The notes beneath the pieces are model-generated. The model had not been told where the DNA came from, searched no databases, and worked only from the letters and a program-made list of their open reading frames with translations. Source: Nephrocerus scutellatus (Eukaryota > Arthropoda > Insecta > Diptera > Pipunculidae). Taken from it: DNA of 64,000 nucleotides. The stretch covers positions 102,217,908-102,281,907 of the forward strand of contig OX352763.1 in the NCBI GenBank assembly GCA_947095585.1, written 5' to 3'. The position numbers and the translations under genes were made by a program. Below, piece after piece: positions 21,922 through 30,663 of this stretch (positions within the stretch are counted from its first letter, which is position 1; the number at the start of each line of letters is the position of its first letter).

Positions 21922-23052
21922 ATGTCAGGTGAAGCTGGTAGGAATACGCGGCGTTTGATGGAGGCGCAAGTTTGCGCATCTGTCACGGACGGCGAAATTG
22001 CCAAGTTGACGAAGCAGTTGGCTGGGCTAAAGACCATAGCTGAACAATCTGACGATAAAATTGGTGCAGCAATAAACCGTGTTGCACCTAGCGTAGGTGT
22101 CAAGAAAATCAAGAAGAAGAAGAAGCCTACGCCAACAATGGGATTAATGTACAGTATTCTTGTAATAGCACTTATTTTTATCATAGGTGTGGAATCTAGA
22201 TCCGTCAATGCTAATAAGGAGTTAGATGACTTGATAACGGAACACGTACCTATAACTGAATTAGTTGATGACCCTGAGGTTGTGAACCTAATCAAGGAAG
22301 ATTATGATGAAATTAAAGCTGCGTTGGGCGTCTTAAAGGAATTAATCATAGACAGGGGAAAGCTCAATGGAGAAATCGTAATCAGGGAATTTGATTTAAC
22401 TAGAGATTTTATTAAAAAGGCCATAACTCGAGTTTACAACAAGTCAGGTGGTAGGTACAGCAGATTAACAGACTTGTCCAATAAACAATCCCAAGTAGTC
22501 AAGCGCATAGCAGAAGGGTTAAAAAGTGTTAGGAACACAGTAGACGAGATACATAATCTACAGAAAAGAAGCACCTCGGATCATTCTAACATAACCAAGC
22601 AAATGCATCAGAAAGCAGAGGAAGATTCATGGTTGAGAGGATTTGGTAAAACAAAGCAAGAACTAATGGAATGTGTGAAGAAATACGCCATGTATGACAC
22701 ATCAAATGACATTAAAGAGTACACTGCTGGTGTGGTGTCGGAATTAGCGACCAAGGCTGGACAGAGCACTTTCACCCCACAAGAGTGTAGGAAATTACTT
22801 GACAATATCACTGGTGCAAAATCTTGTATGGATGATTATGGTGCAGCTGTTGAAGAGGTTCAGTCTTTCGTTAGCAGAACCTGTTACACATACCAGAATT
22901 GCGCATCAAAGATAGCTGAGGTCCATCAAATCTTGGAGAGTATAACAGGTGGTCTTTCGGAGATCTTTTTGCCCACAAAATCAAAGAAGAACCTGTCAAA
23001 TGACATTTGCGCACGTAACCCAAACAATTGGAATCTATTGGAACAGAAATGA
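21922..23052 (+). CDS. unknown 376-aa single-pass membrane protein, copy 1
   Basis: The ATG at 21922 opens 376 codons without interruption to TGA. Visible features: a hydrophilic N-terminus (1-60); a basic patch KKIKKKKK at 61-68; one hydrophobic segment at about 73-91 (SILVIALIFIIGV); then about 285 residues of charged, mostly helical sequence with heptad-like spacing. After the membrane segment there are three N-glycosylation sequons (N173, N223, N295) and six cysteines (251, 289, 302, 321, 327, 363), consistent with an extracellular domain and type II topology with the basic side inside. There is no family I recognise and no enzyme motif. It differs from copies 2 and 3 at Y77, D116, D117, E234, T268 and D304. 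A 144-codon antisense frame over its 5' end is a shadow. A viral or transposon-borne origin is possible but unproven. Confidence 0.8.
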   Translation: MSGEAGRNTRRLMEAQVCASVTDGEIAKLTKQLAGLKTIAEQSDDKIGAAINRVAPSVGVKKIKKKKKPTPTMGLMYSILVIALIFIIGVESRSVNANKELDDLITEHVPITELVDDPEVVNLIKEDYDEIKAALGVLKELIIDRGKLNGEIVIREFDLTRDFIKKAITRVYNKSGGRYSRLTDLSNKQSQVVKRIAEGLKSVRNTVDEIHNLQKRSTSDHSNITKQMHQKAEEDSWLRGFGKTKQELMECVKKYAMYDTSNDIKEYTAGVVSELATKAGQSTFTPQECRKLLDNITGAKSCMDDYGAAVEEVQSFVSRTCYTYQNCASKIAEVHQILESITGGLSEIFLPTKSKKNLSNDICARNPNNWNLLEQK

Positions 23053-23246
23053 AATAACGACTTTTGCTGGACAGATCGCGAATCAACACAAATTTAATTT
23101 TATTTTAAGTTAGGCTGGAATGCGTTTTTTCAAAGTTTTCATTTCACCGAAAACATTTAATAGAGTTATTTCCACAAAATATATCCAATTTATCGTTTTC
23201 CAAATTTTCCCGCCGGGAACATAACGAACAAAACAACTTTTGCTGT

Positions 23247-23688
23247 AAAAAGCTATTTGTTTTGCGATATCGAGATTGTGTTACATTTTTTAATTTTGGG
23301 TCTTTTAGGGTCTTTTGGGGGTCTTTAATGATTTTTGGGGATTTTGAGGGACTTTCGGAGGTCTTTTTGTGATTCTTTTCGGGGTCTTTTGTGGTCTTTC
23401 GGATATCTTTTTGCCCACAAAATCAAAGAAGAACCTGTCAAATGACATTTGCGCACGTAACCCAAACAATTGGAATCTATTGGAACAGAAATGAAATAAC
23501 GACTTTTGCTGGACAGATCGCGAATCAACACAAATTTAATTTTATTTTAAGTTAGGCTGGAATGCGTTTTTTCAAAGTTTTCATTTCACCGAAAACATTT
23601 AATAGAGTTATTTCCACAAAATATATCCAATTTATCGTTTTCCAAATTTTCCCGCCGGGAACATAACGAACAAAACAACTTTTGCTGT
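23247..23688 (+). repeat. short array unit with 3' end of the gene only
   Basis: 442 bp. It holds the unit start, the GGTCTTT-rich G/T cluster, then the gene from the equivalent of residue 346 (EIFLP) to the stop and the 3' flank. The junction reads TTTGTGGTCTTTCGGATATC, where the full gene has GGTGGTCTTTCGGAGATC. No promoter region or start codon is kept. The 68-codon minus-strand frames in all short units are shadows. Confidence 0.9.
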
Positions 23689-24069
23689 AAAAAGCTATTT
23701 GTTTTGCGATATCGAGATTGTGTTACATTTTTTAATTTTGGGTCTTTTAGGGTCTTTTGGGGGTCTTTAATGATTTTTGGGGATTTTGAGGGACTTTCGG
23801 AGGTCTTTTTGTGATTCCGAAAAAGTCGGTTGCCTTCTTTGTGCTTATAGATAGTTATTACGATCTCGAAGTGTGATTTTTAAGGTGATTAAGTAGCGAT
23901 ACTATAGAAGTGGACTTCTAACGAATTTAAACCAATAGGTTTCAGATTTAATTAACTTAGTTAATTAAATATTATTATATATAAATTTGTAGTGATAAAA
24001 CACTACAACTAAAACAATAATAACAAGCTTTCAATTACAACAAAAAGCAATTGTGTTATTGTTTTAACA

Positions 24070-25200
24070 ATGTCAGGTGAAGCTGGTAGGAATACGCGGC
24101 GTTTGATGGAGGCGCAAGTTTGCGCATCTGTCACGGACGGCGAAATTGCCAAGTTGACGAAGCAGTTGGCTGGGCTAAAGACCATAGCTGAACAATCTGA
24201 CGATAAAATTGGTGCAGCAATAAACCGTGTTGCACCTAGCGTAGGTGTCAAGAAAATCAAGAAGAAGAAGAAGCCTACGCCAACAATGGGATTAATGTCC
24301 AGTATTCTTGTAATAGCACTTATTTTTATCATAGGTGTGGAATCTAGATCCGTCAATGCTAATAAGGAGTTAGATGACTTGATAACGGAACACGTACCTA
24401 TAACTGAATTAGTTGAGTACCCTGAGGTTGTGAACCTAATCAAGGAAGATTATGATGAAATTAAAGCTGCGTTGGGCGTCTTAAAGGAATTAATCATAGA
24501 CAGGGGAAAGCTCAATGGAGAAATCGTAATCAGGGAATTTGATTTAACTAGAGATTTTATTAAAAAGGCCATAACTCGAGTTTACAACAAGTCAGGTGGT
24601 AGGTACAGCAGATTAACAGACTTGTCCAATAAACAATCCCAAGTAGTCAAGCGCATAGCAGAAGGGTTAAAAAGTGTTAGGAACACAGTAGACGAGATAC
24701 ATAATCTACAGAAAAGAAGCACCTCGGATCATTCTAACATAACCAAGCAAATGCATCAGAAAGCAGAGGATGATTCATGGTTGAGAGGATTTGGTAAAAC
24801 AAAACAAGAACTAATGGAATGTGTGAAGAAATACGCCATGTATGACACATCAAATGACATTAAAGAGTACAATGCTGGTGTGGTGTCGGAATTAGCGACC
24901 AAGGCTGGACAGAGCACTTTCACCCCACAAGAGTGTAGGAAATTACTTGACAATATCACTGGTGCAAAATCTTGTATGGGTGATTATGGTGCAGCTGTTG
25001 AAGAGGTTCAGTCTTTCGTTAGCAGAACCTGTTACACATACCAGAATTGCGCATCAAAGATAGCTGAGGTCCATCAAATCTTGGAGAGTATAACAGGTGG
25101 TCTTTCGGAGATCTTTTTGCCCACAAAATCAAAGAAGAACCTGTCAAATGACATTTGCGCACGTAACCCAAACAATTGGAATCTATTGGAACAGAAATGA
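24070..25200 (+). CDS. unknown 376-aa single-pass membrane protein, copy 2
   Basis: Same length, start context (TTTTAACAATG) and topology as copy 1: basic patch 61-68, hydrophobic segment about 73-91, three sequons and six cysteines after it. Relative to copy 1 it has S77, E116, Y117, D234, N268 and G304. All six cysteines and three sequons are conserved. The 381 bp from the unit start to the ATG is identical in length in all three full units. Between copies 1 and 2 I counted about seven amino-acid-changing base differences and one silent difference in the coding part. Confidence 0.8.
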   Translation: MSGEAGRNTRRLMEAQVCASVTDGEIAKLTKQLAGLKTIAEQSDDKIGAAINRVAPSVGVKKIKKKKKPTPTMGLMSSILVIALIFIIGVESRSVNANKELDDLITEHVPITELVEYPEVVNLIKEDYDEIKAALGVLKELIIDRGKLNGEIVIREFDLTRDFIKKAITRVYNKSGGRYSRLTDLSNKQSQVVKRIAEGLKSVRNTVDEIHNLQKRSTSDHSNITKQMHQKAEDDSWLRGFGKTKQELMECVKKYAMYDTSNDIKEYNAGVVSELATKAGQSTFTPQECRKLLDNITGAKSCMGDYGAAVEEVQSFVSRTCYTYQNCASKIAEVHQILESITGGLSEIFLPTKSKKNLSNDICARNPNNWNLLEQK

Positions 25201-25394
25201 AATAACGACTTTTGCTGGACAGATCGCGAATCAACACAAATTTAATTTTATTTTAAGTTAGGCTGGAATGCGTTTTTTCAAAGTTTTCATTTCACCGAAA
25301 ACATTTAATAGAGTTATTTCCACAAAATATATCCAATTTATCGTTTTCCAAATTTTCCCGCCGGGAACATAACGAACAAAACAACTTTTGCTGT

Positions 25395-26278
25395 AAAAAG
25401 CTATTTGTTTTGCGATATCGAGATTGTGTTACATTTTTTAATTTTGGGTCTTTTAGGGTCTTTTGGGGGTCTTTAATGATTTTTGGGGATTTTGAGGGAC
25501 TTTCGGAGGTCTTTTTGTGATTCTTTTCGGGGTCTTTTGTGGTCTTTCGGATATCTTTTTGCCCACAAAATCAAAGAAGAACCTGTCAAATGACATTTGC
25601 GCACGTAACCCAAACAATTGGAATCTATTGGAACAGAAATGAAATAACGACTTTTGCTGGACAGATCGCGAATCAACACAAATTTAATTTTATTTTAAGT
25701 TAGGCTGGAATGCGTTTTTTCAAAGTTTTCATTTCACCGAAAACATTTAATAGAGTTATTTCCACAAAATATATCCAATTTATCGTTTTCCAAATTTTCC
25801 CGCCGGGAACATAACGAACAAAACAACTTTTTCTGTAAAAAGCTATTTGTTTTGCGATATCGAGATTGTGTTACATTTTTTAATTTTGGGTCTTTTAGGG
25901 TCTTTTGGGGGTCTTTAATGATTTTTGGGGATTTTGAGGGACTTTCGGAGGTCTTTTTGTGATTCTTTTCGGGGTCTTTTGTGGTCTTTCGGATATCTTT
26001 TTGCCCACAAAATCAAAGAAGAACCTGTCAAATGACATTTGCGCACGTAACCCAAACAATTGGAATCTATTGGAACAGAAATGAAATAACGACTTTTGCT
26101 GGACAGATCGCGAATCAACACAAATTTAATTTTATTTTAAGTTAGGCTGGAATGCGTTTTTTCAAAGTTTTCATTTCACCGAAAACATTTAATAGAGTTA
26201 TTTCCACAAAATATATCCAATTTATCGTTTTCCAAATTTTCCCGCCGGGAACATAACGAACAAAACAACTTTTGCTGT
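25395..26278 (+). repeat. two short array units
   Basis: Units 25395-25836 and 25837-26278. The first ends CTTTTTCTGT and the second CTTTTGCTGT. This T/G difference tags the position of units and shows that the 2590-bp block was copied as a whole. Confidence 0.9.
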
Positions 26279-26659
26279 AAAAAGCTATTTGTTTTGCGAT
26301 ATCGAGATTGTGTTACATTTTTTAATTTTGGGTCTTTTAGGGTCTTTTGGGGGTCTTTAATGATTTTTGGGGATTTTGAGGGACTTTCGGAGGTCTTTTT
26401 GTGATTCCGAAAAAGTCGGTTGCCTTCTTTGTGCTTATAGATAGTTATTACGATCTCGAAGTGTGATTTTTAAGGTGATTAAGTAGCGATACTATAGAAG
26501 TGGACTTCTAACGAATTTAAACCAATAGGTTTCAGATTTAATTAACTTAGTTAATTAAATATTATTATATATAAATTTGTAGTGATAAAACACTACAACT
26601 AAAACAATAATAACAAGCTTTCAATTACAACAAAAAGCAATTGTGTTATTGTTTTAACA

Positions 26660-27790
26660 ATGTCAGGTGAAGCTGGTAGGAATACGCGGCGTTTGATGGA
26701 GGCGCAAGTTTGCGCATCTGTCACGGACGGCGAAATTGCCAAGTTGACGAAGCAGTTGGCTGGGCTAAAGACCATAGCTGAACAATCTGACGATAAAATT
26801 GGTGCAGCAATAAACCGTGTTGCACCTAGCGTAGGTGTCAAGAAAATCAAGAAGAAGAAGAAGCCTACGCCAACAATGGGATTAATGTCCAGTATTCTTG
26901 TAATAGCACTTATTTTTATCATAGGTGTGGAATCTAGATCCGTCAATGCTAATAAGGAGTTAGATGACTTGATAACGGAACACGTACCTATAACTGAATT
27001 AGTTGAGTACCCTGAGGTTGTGAACCTAATCAAGGAAGATTATGATGAAATTAAAGCTGCGTTGGGCGTCTTAAAGGAATTAATCATAGACAGGGGAAAG
27101 CTCAATGGAGAAATCGTAATCAGGGAATTTGATTTAACTAGAGATTTTATTAAAAAGGCCATAACTCGAGTTTACAACAAGTCAGGTGGTAGGTACAGCA
27201 GATTAACAGACTTGTCCAATAAACAATCCCAAGTAGTCAAGCGCATAGCAGAAGGGTTAAAAAGTGTTAGGAACACAGTAGACGAGATACATAATCTACA
27301 GAAAAGAAGCACCTCGGATCATTCTAACATAACCAAGCAAATGCATCAGAAAGCAGAGGATGATTCATGGTTGAGAGGATTTGGTAAAACAAAACAAGAA
27401 CTAATGGAATGTGTGAAGAAATACGCCATGTATGACACATCAAATGACATTAAAGAGTACAATGCTGGTGTGGTGTCGGAATTAGCGACCAAGGCTGGAC
27501 AGAGCACTTTCACCCCACAAGAGTGTAGGAAATTACTTGACAATATCACTGGTGCAAAATCTTGTATGGGTGATTATGGTGCAGCTGTTGAAGAGGTTCA
27601 GTCTTTCGTTAGCAGAACCTGTTACACATACCAGAATTGCGCATCAAAGATAGCTGAGGTCCATCAAATCTTGGAGAGTATAACAGGTGGTCTTTCGGAG
27701 ATCTTTTTGCCCACAAAATCAAAGAAGAACCTGTCAAATGACATTTGCGCACGTAACCCAAACAATTGGAATCTATTGGAACAGAAATGA
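26660..27790 (+). CDS. unknown 376-aa single-pass membrane protein, copy 3
   Basis: Identical to copy 2 at protein level. It lies 2590 bp downstream of copy 2, exactly the higher-order period, so it arose by duplication of a block of one full and two short units. All three copies are open and in the same orientation. If transcribed they would give the same product with a likely secreted-side Cys-rich domain. Function is unknown. Confidence 0.8.
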   Translation: MSGEAGRNTRRLMEAQVCASVTDGEIAKLTKQLAGLKTIAEQSDDKIGAAINRVAPSVGVKKIKKKKKPTPTMGLMSSILVIALIFIIGVESRSVNANKELDDLITEHVPITELVEYPEVVNLIKEDYDEIKAALGVLKELIIDRGKLNGEIVIREFDLTRDFIKKAITRVYNKSGGRYSRLTDLSNKQSQVVKRIAEGLKSVRNTVDEIHNLQKRSTSDHSNITKQMHQKAEDDSWLRGFGKTKQELMECVKKYAMYDTSNDIKEYNAGVVSELATKAGQSTFTPQECRKLLDNITGAKSCMGDYGAAVEEVQSFVSRTCYTYQNCASKIAEVHQILESITGGLSEIFLPTKSKKNLSNDICARNPNNWNLLEQK

Positions 27791-27984
27791 AATAACGACT
27801 TTTGCTGGACAGATCGCGAATCAACACAAATTTAATTTTATTTTAAGTTAGGCTGGAATGCGTTTTTTCAAAGTTTTCATTTCACCGAAAACATTTAATA
27901 GAGTTATTTCCACAAAATATATCCAATTTATCGTTTTCCAAATTTTCCCGCCGGGAACATAACGAACAAAACAACTTTTGCTGT

Positions 27985-29750
27985 AAAAAGCTATTTGTTT
28001 TGCGATATCGAGATTGTGTTACATTTTTTAATTTTGGGTCTTTTAGGGTCTTTTGGGGGTCTTTAATGATTTTTGGGGATTTTGAGGGACTTTCGGAGGT
28101 CTTTTTGTGATTCTTTTCGGGGTCTTTTGTGGTCTTTCGGATATCTTTTTGCCCACAAAATCAAAGAAGAACCTGTCAAATGACATTTGCGCACGTAACC
28201 CAAACAATTGGAATCTATTGGAACAGAAATGAAATAACGACTTTTGCTGGACAGATCGCGAATCAACACAAATTTAATTTTATTTTAAGTTAGGCTGGAA
28301 TGCGTTTTTTCAAAGTTTTCATTTCACCGAAAACATTTAATAGAGTTATTTCCACAAAATATATCCAATTTATCGTTTTCCAAATTTTCCCGCCGGGAAC
28401 ATAACGAACAAAACAACTTTTTCTGTAAAAAGCTATTTGTTTTGCGATATCGAGATTGTGTTACATTTTTTAATTTTGGGTCTTTTAGGGTCTTTTGGGG
28501 GTCTTTAATGATTTTTGGGGATTTTGAGGGACTTTCGGAGGTCTTTTTGTGATTCTTTTCGGGGTCTTTTGTGGTCTTTCGGATATCTTTTTGCCCACAA
28601 AATCAAAGAAGAACCTGTCAAATGACATTTGCGCACGTAACCCAAACAATTGGAATCTATTGGAACAGAAATGAAATAACGACTTTTGCTGGACAGATCG
28701 CGAATCAACACAAATTTAATTTTATTTTAAGTTAGGCTGGAATGCGTTTTTTCAAAGTTTTCATTTCACCGAAAACATTTAATAGAGTTATTTCCACAAA
28801 ATATATCCAATTTATCGTTTTCCAAATTTTCCCGCCGGGAACATAACGAACAAAACAACTTTTGCTGTAAAAAGCTATTTGTTTTGCGATATCGAGATTG
28901 TGTTACATTTTTTAATTTTGGGTCTTTTAGGGTCTTTTGGGGGTCTTTAATGATTTTTGGGGATTTTGAGGGACTTTCGGAGGTCTTTTTGTGATTCTTT
29001 TCGGGGTCTTTTGTGGTCTTTCGGATATCTTTTTGCCCACAAAATCAAAGAAGAACCTGTCAAATGACATTTGCGCACGTAACCCAAACAATTGGAATCT
29101 ATTGGAACAGAAATGAAATAACGACTTTTGCTGGACAGATCGCGAATCAACACAAATTTAATTTTATTTTAAGTTAGGCTGGAATGCGTTTTTTCAAAGT
29201 TTTCATTTCACCGAAAACATTTAATAGAGTTATTTCCACAAAATATATCCAATTTATCGTTTTCCAAATTTTCCCGCCGGGAACATAACGAACAAAACAA
29301 CTTTTTCTGTAAAAAGCTATTTGTTTTGCGATATCGAGATTGTGTTACATTTTTTAATTTTGGGTCTTTTAGGGTCTTTTGGGGGTCTTTAATGATTTTT
29401 GGGGATTTTGAGGGACTTTCGGATGTCTTTTTGTGATTCTTTTCGGGGTCTTTTGTGGTCTTTCGGAGATCTTTTTGCCCACAAAATCAAAGAAGAAGCT
29501 GTCAAATGACATTTGCGCACGTAACCCAAACAATTGGAATCTATTGGAACAGAAATGAAATAACGACTTTTGCTGGACAGATCGCGAATCAACACAAATT
29601 TCATTTTATTTTAAGTTAGGCTGGAATGCGTTTTTTCAAAGTTTTCATTTCACCGAAAACATTTAATAGTTATTTCCACAAAATATATCCAATTTATCGT
29701 TTTCCAAATTTTCCCGCCGGGAACATAACGAACAAAACAACTTTTGCTGT
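27985..29750 (+). repeat. four short array units, the last one oldest
   Basis: Units start at 27985, 28427, 28869 and 29311. The last is 440 bp (AGAG to AG deletion near 29669) and has private changes such as GGATGTC for GGAGGTC and GAAGCTG for GAACCTG. It also retains GGAGATC, as in the full gene, where the other short units have GGATATC. It therefore best represents the ancestral short unit. Confidence 0.9.
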
Positions 29751-29994
29751 TTATCCGAATTTTTCGACTTTCCTTTGCAATTGTCTTTGTTTCCTAGGAC
29801 TATAACGAACAAAACAAAAAAAGAATTACGCTAATCCATCGTTCGAATCGTGAGTTATGGTCGCGAGTTCATACAAAAATCCTATGGAAAACAGCACTTT
29901 CAGTTTCCGAATTTTACAATTTTCTTTTCTATTTTTTTTTCGCATAAACCTTATTCGGACTATGGCGAATTTATAAAATAAAAGGTAGCCGTTC

Positions 29995-30026
<32 letters not shown>

Positions 30027-30145
30027 CACTTTAAAACCTATTCTCATACCTACCAAATATACATAAAAAATTTCAAAACAATCGGTCGAGCCGTTTCGGA
30101 GCAGTTGAGACCCAAACACCGTGACACGAGATTTTTATATATTAG
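29751..30145. repeat. right tail of the array element
   Basis: It contains two degenerate echoes of the unit end: TAGGACTATAACGAACAAAAC at about 29796 and CGGACTATGGCGAATTTA at about 29956. A 26-bp T run follows at about 30000. The end has AATCGGTCGAGCCGTTTCGG and GTGACACGAGATTTTTATAT, phrases common at 3' ends of arthropod repeats. Confidence 0.6.
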
Positions 30146-30663
30146 ATATACTTGCTAGAATATAGGTTTCTTGCGCTAGCCCAGGGGTGGGCAAACGGAA
30201 CAGTTCGACAGTCGATCGCAGACATTTTAAATAATTTACTAGATTAATTTCAAATCTTTTAATTTAAAATGTGAAACTGAATTTAAAATTAAACACATAT
30301 ATTCTACACTGACATGACAACTTCCCAAGCGCAAGCAGTGCTTCTACTCCCTTCTACTCATTCTACTGTATGCGTACGCCTACTCATTTTTATTTTTACT
30401 TCCCGCCTTGTCATAATACTGTGCTTGCGGTGAGATGCAACTAGCTGTCGCTACTCAGAGTGCATACGGCTTACAGTTGCTTACCGTACTTTGTTTTGTG
30501 ATGAAGTGTACTGATCTGAAGCAAACATCGAGAAAGAAATTGCGTATTTACAATTCGAATTGATAAGATTCTATTTTTGCGTAAGTAAATTTATTGAACA
30601 AATTTGATTTTAGTTTACTTTAATATTCTTTATTTATAAATTTTAATTTCAAATACAATAAAA

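Larger units (their letters stand above)
21541..29750 (+). repeat. tandem array: 3 full (1706 bp) and 7 short (442/440 bp) units
   Basis: Every unit starts AAAAAGCTATTTGTTTTGCG and ends GAACAAAACAACTTTT[G/T]CTGT. Unit starts: 21541 (full), 23247 (short), 23689 (full), 25395, 25837 (short), 26279 (full), 27985, 28427, 28869 (short), 29311 (short, 440 bp, most diverged). Each start coordinate was read from the sequence and the periods are exact. Units at 23689-26278 and 26279-28868 form a 2590-bp higher-order repeat. Short units lack everything from shortly after the GGTCTTT cluster up to the last part of the gene. Confidence 0.95.
21472..30145. mobile_element. 8.7-kb insertion carrying the membrane-protein gene array
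   Basis: The left edge starts AGCTGACCCGACAGACGTTG, and the right edge ends ACACGAGATTTTTATATATT then AG. Both resemble the ends of a repeat that is very common in arthropod genomes (from memory; class unsettled). The 7-mer ATATACT stands immediately outside on both sides (21465-21471 and 30146-30152), which would be a target duplication. No transposase, reverse transcriptase or Rep/helicase gene is present, so it would be non-autonomous. The left tail is only about 70 bp (21472-21540) and the right tail about 395 bp (29751-30145). Confidence 0.55.

Noticed and set aside
21861..22295. 144-codon minus-strand frame over each 376-aa gene (also 24009-24443, 26599-27033)
   Set aside because: It is antisense to a longer, better-supported gene, and exists in all three copies only because the copies are near-identical.
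21922..23052. Calling the 376-aa protein a retroviral or errantiviral envelope
   Set aside because: The membrane segment is near the N-terminus, there is no recognisable fusion peptide or cleavage site, and no gag/pol is linked to it.
22871..29604. Repeated 67-72-codon minus-strand frames in the array
   Set aside because: They are shadows of the gene end and 3' flank; same sequence, no independent start context or features.
21541..29750. CRISPR-like or satellite interpretation of the array
   Set aside because: Units are 442-1706 bp, directly adjacent and carry a gene; there are no short repeats with unique spacers.
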